Origin: an uncultured Blautia sp.
GTDB taxonomy: Bacteria; Bacillota; Clostridia; Lachnospirales; Lachnospiraceae
NCBI GenBank assembly: GCA_900541985.1
Contig: UQLX01000030.1
Span: 1 to 28,682, forward strand
DNA: 28,682 nt
Reading direction: 5' to 3'
Positions 8,444 to 15,861 of this stretch are shown piece by piece. The position numbers were made by a program, and so were the translations under genes. Every line of letters begins with the position of its first letter. Within the stretch, counting starts at the first letter, position 1. Under the pieces are notes generated by a model. The model worked only from the letters and a program-made list of their open reading frames with translations, was not told where the DNA came from and did no database searches.

Positions 8444-8617
8444 TTATTCACCTGGATGAATAGCCTCTGTAGGACAAACATCTGCGCATGTTCCGCAGTC
8501 AACGCAAGCATCTGCGTCGATCTCGAAATGATCTGCACCTTCAGAAATTGCCTCAGACGGGCACTCAGCTGCACATGTTCCACAGCTTACACATTCGTCA
8601 GTAATTACGTATGCCAT
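8444..8617 (-). CDS. 2[4Fe-4S] ferredoxin
   Basis: A 57-aa clostridial-type ferredoxin, a soluble low-potential electron carrier for anaerobic metabolism. Two clusters are visible: C9-x2-C12-x2-C15-x3-C19-P, then a second CVDCGTCADVCP set. The N-terminus is MAYVITDECVSCGTCAAECP. The start follows AAGGAGG (plus-strand about 8626-8632). It is a single gene between a bidirectional terminator and its own promoter, divergent from the DUF1858 gene. Length and spacing match the family; its redox partner is not visible. Confidence 0.96.
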   Translation of the reverse strand: MAYVITDECVSCGTCAAECPSEAISEGADHFEIDADACVDCGTCADVCPTEAIHPGE

Positions 8618-8667
8618 TATAATATCCTCCTTTTTTCTCGTTAGTACCTTTACGGTTCTATATTGCT

Positions 8668-8696
8668 ATTCTAATATATCTTTCCTGGGATTACAA
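8668..8696 (-). promoter_or_regulatory. candidate ferredoxin promoter
   Basis: On the minus strand: TTGTAA (plus-strand 8691-8696), a 17-bp spacer and TAGAAT (plus-strand 8668-8673), about 50 bp upstream of the start codon. Confidence 0.5.
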
Positions 8697-8732
8697 GTAT
8701 AAAATTATAAACATATTTTTATAATTAGCCCG

Positions 8733-8761
8733 TTGATTCCCATCTCTTTTTATATTATAAT
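8733..8761 (+). promoter_or_regulatory. promoter of DUF1858 gene
   Basis: TTGATT (8733-8738), a 17-bp spacer and a perfect TATAAT (8756-8761), divergent from the ferredoxin promoter. Confidence 0.65.
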
Positions 8762-8836
8762 GAATGTGCTATAAACAGCATAACACTGCAGTAAATGATT
8801 AAATTGTTTTCTGCATACAAAAAGGAGGAAACAGAA

Positions 8837-9037
8837 ATGGCACAGGTTTCAAAAGAAACGACAATCGGTGAGCTTCTCAGAATAGATCCGAACTGCGCTG
8901 CAATCCTTATGAGAATGGGAATGCACTGCATTGGCTGCCCGTCTTCACAGATGGAGTCTCTGGAAGAGGCTGCTATGGTTCATGGATTTGATGCAGACAT
9001 CCTGGTTCAGCAGATCAACGATTTTCTCAGTAAATAA
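8837..9037 (+). CDS. DUF1858 redox-disulfide protein
   Basis: A 66-aa protein of the DUF1858 group, known as hybrid-cluster-protein-associated redox disulfide domain. A short helical fold (ETTIGELLRIDPNCAAILM) precedes the signature GMHCIGCPSS with a CxxC pair, thought to act in thiol-disulfide or metal/NO-linked redox chemistry. The start at 8837 is chosen over an upstream ATG because AAAGGAGG is 8 nt before it. It has its own promoter and terminator and is divergent from a ferredoxin. No hybrid cluster protein gene is nearby. Family assignment is good; the exact role is not established. Confidence 0.88.
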   Translation: MAQVSKETTIGELLRIDPNCAAILMRMGMHCIGCPSSQMESLEEAAMVHGFDADILVQQINDFLSK

Positions 9038-9048
9038 AGTTCATCAGA

Positions 9049-9082
9049 AAAAGCGTTCCGTTTTAACACGGAACGCTTTTTT
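9049..9082. terminator. strong bidirectional terminator
   Basis: AAAAGCGTTCCGT (9049-9061) pairs with ACGGAACGCTTTT (9068-9080) across a 6-nt loop. T-runs on both strands allow it to end both the DUF1858 gene and convergent mecA. Confidence 0.93.
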
Positions 9083-9102
9083 GCTTTACAGGAAGTCATG
9101 GA

Positions 9103-9846
9103 TCATAGCTGTGTAAGCTGTTGAAGTGCATTTGTGGAGATCAGCCTTCCGTGCTCTCTCAGGTGTGCTTCTCCTGCCTGTGAAAAAGCCTTTGAGTTTC
9201 CATATTCAGAGAGAATATTACATACCCGGTTAAAATCCTCGGGAGTTGTACCGGACTGGTGGAGAACCAGAAGATAGCGGTCGCTGGAAACATCCCTGTA
9301 CAGGGTATTGCTGCCTGTGAAAAAGCCATTGAGTCCATGAGAAGCAGCGATCACATCATCCAGACGGGAAAATGTAAAAAGCCGTATCAGATTGACAGAA
9401 GGCGTTTCTTCTGTTTCAGATTCCTTTTCAGGTGTGCCGGTATCGGAAGAGGTCTTTTTTGACAGACCTTTCAGCTGAGATTCTACAACCTTATGGAAGA
9501 TATCTATGATACTGTCTGCTCCGTCGAGCTGAAGTGGTTCTGCCTGACCCCGGTCTTTAAAAGGTGTAAATTTAGAGAAACGGGTATCCAGTTCCTCGGG
9601 ATCTTCCACTTTGGTTATGATCAGGATAATACTGTCAGAGGTGACAGGAATTGCCTCGATCATCAGGGGTATATTATCAGCTTCAAATCCAAATTGCAGC
9701 TGTGCCTGTTCCATCATATCGCGAAAAAGCTTTTTAGCTTTATCTGAACCGTATGCAAGTTCACTGATCTGAATCTGATGCAGTTCCAGATCTTCTCTGG
9801 TCAGGGTACAGCGAATCTGATTTTCATTGATCTTTTCTATTTTCAT
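9103..9846 (-). CDS. mecA: MecA-family adaptor protein
   Basis: A 247-aa adaptor expected to deliver substrates to the ClpC/ClpP protease. The N-terminal substrate-binding domain (MKIEKINENQIRCTLTREDL, residues 1-85, with the characteristic MMEQAQLQFGFE) is followed by a low-complexity linker with SDTGTPEKESETEET (about 130-150). The C-terminal domain (LIRLFTFSRLDDVIAASHGL to the end) binds the ClpC N-domain. It is monocistronic, with a TATAAT on the minus strand at plus-strand 9898-9903 about 50 bp upstream and the shared terminator downstream. The start follows AGGATG, a slightly imperfect ribosome binding site. Confidence 0.88.
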   Translation of the reverse strand: MKIEKINENQIRCTLTREDLELHQIQISELAYGSDKAKKLFRDMMEQAQLQFGFEADNIPLMIEAIPVTSDSIILIITKVEDPEELDTRFSKFTPFKDRGQAEPLQLDGADSIIDIFHKVVESQLKGLSKKTSSDTGTPEKESETEETPSVNLIRLFTFSRLDDVIAASHGLNGFFTGSNTLYRDVSSDRYLLVLHQSGTTPEDFNRVCNILSEYGNSKAFSQAGEAHLREHGRLISTNALQQLTQL

Positions 9847-10097
9847 ATGATCACATCCTATTCTTTTCGTCCTGTTAATTTACCCTATGCATACTGTATT
9901 ATACTCAGAAATACAGACATATGGTATTCTTACACATACAGGATAGATTCCATGACTTCTGCCACGGTAAAAAAATGCATATCAACTTAGCATCTATTAT
10001 ATACCAGAACTGTAGGGAATGTAAAGAAATTCAATTTGCCTAAATATAAAATATTTGGAAATAAAATAGAAAAAATAATTAAAATTGCTGAAAGCTA

Positions 10098-10125
10098 TTG
10101 CATGAAGAGAAGAAAATAGTATAAT
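10098..10125 (+). promoter_or_regulatory. orphan promoter without downstream ORF
   Basis: TTGCAT (10098-10103), a 16-bp spacer and a perfect TATAAT (10120-10125). The nearest supported plus-strand gene starts 500 bp further on. Confidence 0.5.
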
Positions 10126-10434
10126 GAATCCTAAGAAAAACAGATTGTGCATGATCAGACCAGAAAAATGCAGCACAGCACAAGTTATTGCTTACATAGT
10201 AACCCTTTTCAAAATACAGACCTGCCATTTTTTCAGTCATGCAGCCTTCCGGCTGCGGCAGCGATACAGATTCCACCGATTAAATATTAGATAAAGCTGA
10301 ATCATGTACGGATGTTTTTTCTTAAAACTGTTTTGTGTTTTCTAAAATCCGGAAGAAAGGGGGCAGAGAAGAAAATATATCACACATAACATAAGAGAAA
10401 CCAGATTCTGGATCAGATACCATACAGAGAAATA

Positions 10435-10494
10435 AGGGATCCTTCCGTAACAGCAGGAATTCCCCTCTCATGCTTGACCAGGCGGAGGATCCCT
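10435..10494 (+). repeat. long stem-loop upstream of GH18 gene
   Basis: AGGGATCCTTCCG (10435-10447) pairs with CGGAGGATCCCT (10483-10494), 12 bp with one bulged T, enclosing 35 nt that contain the palindrome GGAATTCC. There is no T-run, so it is not a simple terminator. It could be part of an RNA or a protein-binding site. Confidence 0.6.
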
Positions 10495-10546
10495 ATATAT
10501 GAAAAATAATAAAAGTAATATTTTTATACCGCAGTTATCAAAAATA

Positions 10547-10555
10547 TGATATAAT
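10547..10555 (+). promoter_or_regulatory. extended -10 promoter of GH18 gene
   Basis: TGATATAAT is an extended -10 about 70 bp upstream of the start codon. No good -35 is seen. Confidence 0.5.
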
Positions 10556-10625
10556 AGAACAGCCTTTCTAACAGCAAAGGCAGATGCGTTTGTATATTAT
10601 TTATTGAACCGAAAGGAAAAAGCAA

Positions 10626-12299
10626 ATGAAAAAGCAGGTAAAGAAGCAAATGAAAAAGCAATATATGCCGGCTGTGATCGTCTGTATACTGATTTTGCTG
10701 CTGGCAGTGGCCGGAATTGGGGCGGCAGTGATCAAGAAATATATTCCCACAAAAGAACGTATGGATCTTAACGAATATTATGGGCAGGCGGCAGAAGGAG
10801 AAGCTGTGATCGTTCTGGGGATAGAGATCATGGAGGAGCGTGCCGTGACTTCTAATGGTCAGACCTTTCTTCCGCTGGAACTTGTAAACAACAGACTGAA
10901 CCAGAGATATTACTGGGACAGCGGAAACAGTCAGATCCTTTATGCAACTCCATCAGAGCTTCAGACGTATCCGGCTTCTGAGAACGGCGAAACAGAAGTC
11001 TGGCTCAGAGAAGGGGCAGTATATCTGAGCCTGCCGTTTGTACAGAAATATACGGATATGGATGTTTATGTAGGAGAAAACCCTTCCAGAGTTATTATTC
11101 AGAATCAGTTTACCGGAGTGAATACTGCAACGGTAAAGAAAGATACATATGTCCGGTATCGCGGCGGAATCAAATCTCCGGTGCTTACGCAGACCAGTCA
11201 GGGAGATACGCTGATTTACATGAAGGAATATGAGGAATGGGTACAGGTGGCCACCATGGATGGCTATATCGGATTTGTAAAAAAAGAAGATATTTCTCCG
11301 GCAGAAATCAGGGATTTTGAGAGAGAATTTCAGGCAGAGGAGTATCAGCATCTTTCCATGGATGTGCCGGTAAATCTTTCCTGGCATCAGGTAACCTCTG
11401 CGGAAGCCAACAGCTATTTTGCGGATGCAGTGGCAAATGTAAGCGGGGTAAATGTAATTTCTCCAACCTGGTTTTATCTGACAGATACAGCGGGGAATAT
11501 CGCAGATATTTCTTCGGCAGATTATGTACAGCAGGCTCATGACAGGGGAATGAAGGTATGGGGGCTGATTGATAATTTTACAGCCGATGTCAGCACAACA
11601 GATACACTTTCTCAGCTTTCGTCCCGGCAAAACATTATCAGCCAGCTGATGGCAGCTGCAGAACGGGTAAAGCTTGATGGTATTAATATTGATTTTGAGA
11701 CACTGAGCGAAGATGCCGGACCGCATTTCCTTCAGTTTTTAAGGGAAATTTCGATTGAATGTCACAAACGGAATCTGGTGCTTTCTGTGGATAATCCTGT
11801 TCCTGAAGATTTTACGAGTCATTACGACAGAGGTGAACAGGGTGAGGTGGTTGATTATGTGATTATCATGGGCTATGATGAGCACTATGTAGGCTCAGAA
11901 GAAGCCGGATCGGTAGCATCTCTTCCATGGGTTGAAAAGGGGGTTGCAGACACTCTTACAGAGGTGCCTGCGGAACGGACGATACTTGCTATTCCATTTT
12001 ATACGAGACTATGGAAGACGACAGGAGGCGCTCTGACCAGTGAAGCCATTGGAATGGATCAGGCGCAGAATGTACTGGCAGAAAATCAGGCAGAACCTAT
12101 ATGGGATGGAAGTGTCGGACAGAATAAGGCCTCATTTGAGAAAGAAGGATCCAGTTATGATATCTGGCTGGAGGATGCGCAGTCTATTGCAGAAAAGGTA
12201 AAACTGATTCCGAAATACAAGCTGGCGGGTGTTGCACAGTGGAAGCTGGGCTTTGAGAACAGCAGTATCTGGCAGGTGATCAGCGATAATCTGCAGTAG
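10626..12299 (+). CDS. membrane-anchored GH18 hydrolase with SH3 domain
   Basis: A 557-aa extracytoplasmic protein. A very basic N-terminus and one membrane helix (about 14-36) anchor it. Residues ~60-160 resemble the copper-amine-oxidase-N/stalk domain (NGQTFLPLELVNNRLNQ). Residues ~170-230 are a bacterial SH3 (YVRYRGGIKSPVL, YEEWVQVATMDGYIGFVKKE). Residues ~240-550 are a GH18 TIM barrel with an intact catalytic motif DGINIDFE (D351-E358, acid/base E358). This architecture matches the YaaH/YdhD-like cell-wall amidohydrolases that cleave peptidoglycan aminosugar bonds. The start follows AAAGGAAA. It is monocistronic; its natural terminator has been displaced about 1.8 kb by the IS insertion just after the stop codon. 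The substrate is inferred from family. Confidence 0.88.
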   Translation: MKKQVKKQMKKQYMPAVIVCILILLLAVAGIGAAVIKKYIPTKERMDLNEYYGQAAEGEAVIVLGIEIMEERAVTSNGQTFLPLELVNNRLNQRYYWDSGNSQILYATPSELQTYPASENGETEVWLREGAVYLSLPFVQKYTDMDVYVGENPSRVIIQNQFTGVNTATVKKDTYVRYRGGIKSPVLTQTSQGDTLIYMKEYEEWVQVATMDGYIGFVKKEDISPAEIRDFEREFQAEEYQHLSMDVPVNLSWHQVTSAEANSYFADAVANVSGVNVISPTWFYLTDTAGNIADISSADYVQQAHDRGMKVWGLIDNFTADVSTTDTLSQLSSRQNIISQLMAAAERVKLDGINIDFETLSEDAGPHFLQFLREISIECHKRNLVLSVDNPVPEDFTSHYDRGEQGEVVDYVIIMGYDEHYVGSEEAGSVASLPWVEKGVADTLTEVPAERTILAIPFYTRLWKTTGGALTSEAIGMDQAQNVLAENQAEPIWDGSVGQNKASFEKEGSSYDIWLEDAQSIAEKVKLIPKYKLAGVAQWKLGFENSSIWQVISDNLQ

Positions 12300-12312
12300 T
12301 ACAGAATTTAAA

Positions 12313-12320
12313 AAATGGTA
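12313..12320 (+). repeat. IS target-site duplication, left copy
   Basis: AAATGGTA directly flanks the left inverted repeat and is repeated at 14156-14163. Eight bp is the usual IS66-family duplication. Confidence 0.93.
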
Positions 12321-12413
12321 GTAACTGTTCAGAACCCCCTCGGGTTCAATGACCAATTGTTGTGCAAAACAGAGAATTGAAAAATTTTTTTCTGCTCTGA
12401 GTTGCTGTTACTT

Positions 12414-12563
12414 TGTGGATAAAAACGATGATTTTTTATTCGGATATCAGCCTTGTGGATAAATCACAACCATCAGTATTTCATCCGATTCATTTTCGTC
12501 TTTGAAGACGATTTTGAATATATTTATTAGCATTTGTACCTTCAAATTTAATACTTATCCACC
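12414..12563. promoter_or_regulatory. three DnaA-box-like sites inside the IS left end
   Basis: TGTGGATAA occurs at 12414-12422 and 12454-12462, exactly 40 bp apart. Both are perfect complements of the DnaA R1 box TTATCCACA. An inverted site TTATCCACC (12555-12563) has one mismatch. All lie between the left inverted repeat and the transposase start. Binding by DnaA is inference; they could instead be subterminal transposase sites. Confidence 0.55.
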
Positions 12564-12659
12564 GTCATTTTGCCAAGTGGCTTTTGTAGCAGATTCGCTT
12601 TTTTACAGCGTTTCCGCTACAATAGAAACATAAAATCTTGCGGAAAGAAGGTGGTCTGA

Positions 12660-14135
12660 ATGCCGGTTAACATCACAGAAGAATTCGTTCGTCAGCTTAT
12701 GGCGCAGATTGATTTTCTGACAAAGCAAAACAGCGCATTAATAGCTACTGTTGATAGCATGAATCAGACCATTACTGAACTGAACCAGACTATCAAGGAG
12801 CTGAAGGAACAGTTAAACAAAAACTCCAAAAACAGTTCCAAACCGCCTTCATCAGACGGGCTTAAGAAGCCTGCGGTAAATAAGAACAAAAGCCTTCGCG
12901 AATCCTCCGGAAAGAAGCAGGGTGCACAGGAAGGCCATGACGGCGTTCATCTTTCCGTCATCTCGGATCCGGATCACATCGAGAATCATATGCATTCTGA
13001 CTGTACCGGCTGTCCTCATCGTGCGGAATGTCTTTCTAAGGCCTGCATAAAAGAAACACGTCATGAAATTGATACGGTTGTGACTGTGGATGTCACTGCA
13101 CACAATGCTATTGAAGTGCGTGAATGTCCTCTGCATGGTGGCGTTAAAACCGGATCATTTCCTGAAAACATAAAGGCAACTGTCCAGTATGGCAAAAACC
13201 TTCAGGCGATGGTTGTGGCTTTCAACACCGTTGGTGCAGTCAGCATTAACCGTACGCACGAAATCCTGTCCAGTGTGTTTAACATTCCGCTGGCTACAGG
13301 CACCATCAAAAACATGGTGACACGCTGTGCGGAATCGCTGAAAGATACTTACGAGCGAATCCGCCTGAAAATGACCATGCTCGGGCTGGTCCATTGTGAT
13401 GAGACCGGCAGCCGCGTAGATGGGAAAACCTGCTGGGTTCACGTCGCATCCGATCAGGATTATACATATCTGACCATAAATCAGAAACGTGGACAGATAG
13501 GTATGGACGCAGCAGATGTACTGCCACATGTCCGTGGCATCATTGTCCATGACTGCTGGGGTTCTTACTGGAAGTATCAGGATGTGACACATGCCATCTG
13601 CTGTGCGCATCTTCTCCGGGAATTAAACGGTGTCATCGAAAATCATCCGGAGCAGACATGGGCAGCAAAGTTTAAGAAGCCTCTGCTCGACATGAAAAAG
13701 GTGCGTGATAAGGCACTTCTTTCAGATAAGGATGAGGTCAGCTACTACCACCGCCATAAGTTTGATATGGAGTATGATGCCATCCTCAAAACTGCATATG
13801 AGGAGAATCCCATTCCCGAAACTCCTGCTAAAAAGCGTGGTCGCAAGAAAAAGGGCAAAGTATTAAATTTGATCTGCAGACTGGATAATTACAAGGAATC
13901 AGTCTGCCTGTTTATAAAGAATCTCCGTGTGCCCTTTGATAACAATCAGGCGGAACGTGATCTGAGAATGGTAAAAGTAAAGACCAAGGTCTCTGGATGC
14001 TTCCGGAGCGAAGAAGGCGCACAGGAATATCTTACAATCATGAGTTACATCGGATCAGCCCGCAAGCATGGAATAAATGCATTCACGGCTATCCGCGAAG
14101 CGCTGAACGGAAACTCGGATATCATTTTCAACTAA
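12660..14135 (+). CDS. tnpC: IS66-family transposase
   Basis: A 491-aa DDE transposase. An N-terminal coiled coil (about 10-50) runs into the IS66 hallmark NSKNSSKPPSSDG. A Cys/His zinc-finger-like segment follows (C-x2-C-x5-C near residue 115, later CPLHGG). The catalytic triad is visible: D247 in HCDETG, D298 in VHDCWG, and E432 in NNQAERDLR. The basic KKRGRKKKGK patch sits before the last catalytic block. The start follows AAGAAGGTGG, with no better alternative. The gene ends only 1 bp before the right inverted repeat. No frameshift or stop is seen, so the enzyme should be active. Confidence 0.96.
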   Translation: MPVNITEEFVRQLMAQIDFLTKQNSALIATVDSMNQTITELNQTIKELKEQLNKNSKNSSKPPSSDGLKKPAVNKNKSLRESSGKKQGAQEGHDGVHLSVISDPDHIENHMHSDCTGCPHRAECLSKACIKETRHEIDTVVTVDVTAHNAIEVRECPLHGGVKTGSFPENIKATVQYGKNLQAMVVAFNTVGAVSINRTHEILSSVFNIPLATGTIKNMVTRCAESLKDTYERIRLKMTMLGLVHCDETGSRVDGKTCWVHVASDQDYTYLTINQKRGQIGMDAADVLPHVRGIIVHDCWGSYWKYQDVTHAICCAHLLRELNGVIENHPEQTWAAKFKKPLLDMKKVRDKALLSDKDEVSYYHRHKFDMEYDAILKTAYEENPIPETPAKKRGRKKKGKVLNLICRLDNYKESVCLFIKNLRVPFDNNQAERDLRMVKVKTKVSGCFRSEEGAQEYLTIMSYIGSARKHGINAFTAIREALNGNSDIIFN

Positions 14136-14155
14136 CGGGGGTTCTGAACAGATAC

Positions 14156-14163
14156 AAATGGTA
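14156..14163 (+). repeat. IS target-site duplication, right copy
   Basis: AAATGGTA immediately right of the terminal inverted repeat, identical to 12313-12320. Confidence 0.93.
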
Positions 14164-14168
14164 AAAAT

Positions 14169-14220
14169 AAAACAGCCTGGGAGTAAGATGATATAATTTA
14201 TCTTATTCCCAGGCTGTTTT
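14169..14220. terminator. displaced GH18 terminator, also usable by trkH
   Basis: A 21-bp stem (14169-14189 with 14200-14220, one G-T wobble) around the core CAGCCTGGGA/TCCCAGGCTG, with a T-run on the plus strand and TTTTATTTTT on the minus strand. Without the IS it would lie about 30 bp after the GH18 stop codon. On the other strand it is the first terminator after trkH. Confidence 0.9.
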
Positions 14221-14271
14221 TTGGAAGAGGAGTATTACTGCTCCATAAAAATTCTCTGTAAATGGAAGGAG

Positions 14272-14291
14272 GCCGGTACTTTCGTACCGGC
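14272..14291. repeat. perfect 8-bp hairpin in trkH 3' region
   Basis: GCCGGTAC pairs with GTACCGGC across a 4-nt loop. Read on the minus strand the loop is GAAA, a stable GNRA tetraloop. It lacks a T-run. It is probably part of the trkH mRNA 3' end, for example an end-protecting structure; this role is inference. Confidence 0.5.
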
Positions 14292-14410
14292 GCGTATGAA
14301 AAAGAAAAATATTTGTATAGAAAGCATATCGCCTTCTATGTTTAATACTATAACCTATAAATGTGAAAAAAATGTGATGAACTTTTTAATAATATATGAA
14401 GAATAATATT

Positions 14411-15850
14411 TTAGAATTTTTTCCACGTGTTTTTAAAGAACAGGAGAAGGAGAGGGAAAATCTCCAGTCGGCCTGCCAGCATATCAAAGATAAGAACGGA
14501 TTTGGAGAGGTAGGAGAAAGAAGAGAAATTCCCCATAGGTCCTACAATTTCCAGACCAGGTCCGATATTGTTCAGCGTAGCTGCAACAGAGGTAAAGTTT
14601 GTAATAAGATCAAAGTTGTCCAGTGAGATCAGAAGGACAGATGCACAGAAAATCACAAGATACACGCTGAGGAAAATATTAGTGGATCTCAGTGTTTCAT
14701 GAGGTACGGTTTTCTGATCCATTTTAATCTTTTTGACCGCATTGGGATGCAGATACAGCTGGAATTCTTTACGGGCAGCTTTGAGAAGCAGCACAATACG
14801 GGAAACCTTGATTCCGCCTCCGGTACTTCCGGCACAGGCACCAATAAACATCAGCAGCACCAGAATGGTTTTTGATAATGCCGGCCACTGGTTAAAGTCT
14901 GTAGTGGAATAGCCGGTAGTGGTGATGATAGAACCAACCTGGAAAGCAGACTGCTGGAATGCCTGGGCAAAACCGGAAAACATATGCCGCGTATTAATAG
15001 CGATCAGAATGATGGCTGCCAGGATAATCCCAAAATAGTATCGGATCTCTTCAATATGAAATGCCGCTTTGAACTTCTTTGTCAGTATCAGATAGTAGGC
15101 AGAGAAGTTGACACCAAACAGGATGATAAAAATAGTTGTTACAACCTGGCAATAAGTGCTGTAGCTTCCCAAACTGTCATTTTTTATTCCAAAACCACCG
15201 GTACCTGCAGAACCAAAGGTGATGCAAAGGGTATCAAATAACGGAACCCTTCCCAACAGCAAAAAGATAATCTGAAGAACTGTCATTCCAAGATAGATGC
15301 CGTAAAGGATCTTTGCCGTTGACTGTACTTTTGGAACAAGTTTGCTGACAGAAGGTCCCGGGCTTTCCGCCCGCATAAGGTTCATATGGTACCCTCCTGC
15401 AAGCGGCAGAAGAGACAGAAGAAATACCAGTACTCCCATTCCTCCGATCCAGTGGCTGAAGCTTCTCCAGAAGAGGATCGATCTTGGAAGACTTTCTACC
15501 TCAGTAAGAATACTGGCTCCGGTGGTGGTAAAGCCGGAGACGGTTTCAAATATGGCATCAATGGGATGTGGGATAGCTCCGGAGAGCACAAAGGGAATGG
15601 CCCCGGTGATACTGAGTACGATCCAGCTCAGAGCTACTGCCACACATCCGTCTTTTATGTAAAATACTTTATTTGTGGGCTTCTTTCGTGTAAGAGGAAG
15701 TCCGATGACCAGGCAGACAACAATGGCGGCAAAAAAAGCAAAAATATCTTTTTCTCCGTAGACCATAGCTGTCAAAACCGGGAGTACCATAAATATTGCC
15801 TGAAGGTTGAAGACCCAGCCGACAATATAGGCGATAATACGGTAATTCAT
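14411..15850 (-). CDS. trkH: potassium uptake protein, TrkH/KtrB-type membrane subunit
   Basis: A 479-aa polytopic inner-membrane protein, the ion-conducting subunit of a Trk/Ktr potassium system. Four pore-loop repeats carry the selectivity-filter glycines: SGFTTTGASIL, GSAGTGGFGIKNDSL, TTTGYSTTDFN and a fourth near TLNNIGPGLEIVG. The N-terminus MNYRIIAYIVGWVFNLQAIF is the first membrane helix. The start follows AAGGAG at ideal distance. It is 11 bp downstream of trkA in a two-gene operon. Complete; no odd features. Confidence 0.95.
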   Translation of the reverse strand: MNYRIIAYIVGWVFNLQAIFMVLPVLTAMVYGEKDIFAFFAAIVVCLVIGLPLTRKKPTNKVFYIKDGCVAVALSWIVLSITGAIPFVLSGAIPHPIDAIFETVSGFTTTGASILTEVESLPRSILFWRSFSHWIGGMGVLVFLLSLLPLAGGYHMNLMRAESPGPSVSKLVPKVQSTAKILYGIYLGMTVLQIIFLLLGRVPLFDTLCITFGSAGTGGFGIKNDSLGSYSTYCQVVTTIFIILFGVNFSAYYLILTKKFKAAFHIEEIRYYFGIILAAIILIAINTRHMFSGFAQAFQQSAFQVGSIITTTGYSTTDFNQWPALSKTILVLLMFIGACAGSTGGGIKVSRIVLLLKAARKEFQLYLHPNAVKKIKMDQKTVPHETLRSTNIFLSVYLVIFCASVLLISLDNFDLITNFTSVAATLNNIGPGLEIVGPMGNFSSFSYLSKSVLIFDMLAGRLEIFPLLLLFFKNTWKKF

Positions 15851-15861
15851 GACTTTACTCC

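Larger units (their letters stand above)
9847..10625. other. 780-bp gene-free region with orphan promoter and hairpins
   Basis: No convincing coding sequence on either strand. It holds a minus-strand TATAAT for mecA (9898-9903), a plus-strand promoter at 10098-10125 with no ORF behind it, a GCAGCC/GGCTGC hairpin with TTCC loop (10241-10256), a CCAGA/TCTGG hairpin (about 10401-10411), a long inverted repeat at 10435-10494, and the extended -10 of the GH18 gene at 10547-10555. It may hold an untranslated RNA or a long 5' leader; no known riboswitch core was recognised. Confidence 0.6.
12321..14155 (+). mobile_element. complete IS66-family insertion sequence (ISBst12-like)
   Basis: A 1,835-bp element with 19-bp terminal inverted repeats: left GTAACTGTTCAGAACCCCC (12321-12339), and right at 14137-14155, which is its reverse complement with one mismatch. 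It is flanked by the 8-bp direct repeat AAATGGTA. It carries a single intact transposase gene (12660-14135) and no tnpA or tnpB accessory genes, as in the ISBst12-like subgroup. A 320-bp noncoding left part holds DnaA-box sequences. Intact ends, duplication and ORF indicate a recent, probably still competent, insertion between the GH18 gene and its terminator. Confidence 0.95.

Noticed and set aside
10079..10276. Minus-strand ORF of 65 codons in the gene-free region
   Set aside because: Weak ribosome binding site only, Phe/Cys/Ser-rich composition without a pattern, and it overlaps hairpins and a plus-strand promoter; more likely chance.
14221..14406. Plus-strand ORF of 61 codons after the displaced terminator
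   Set aside because: TTG start directly at the terminator T-run, no ribosome binding site, and a perfect hairpin inside; not coding-like.
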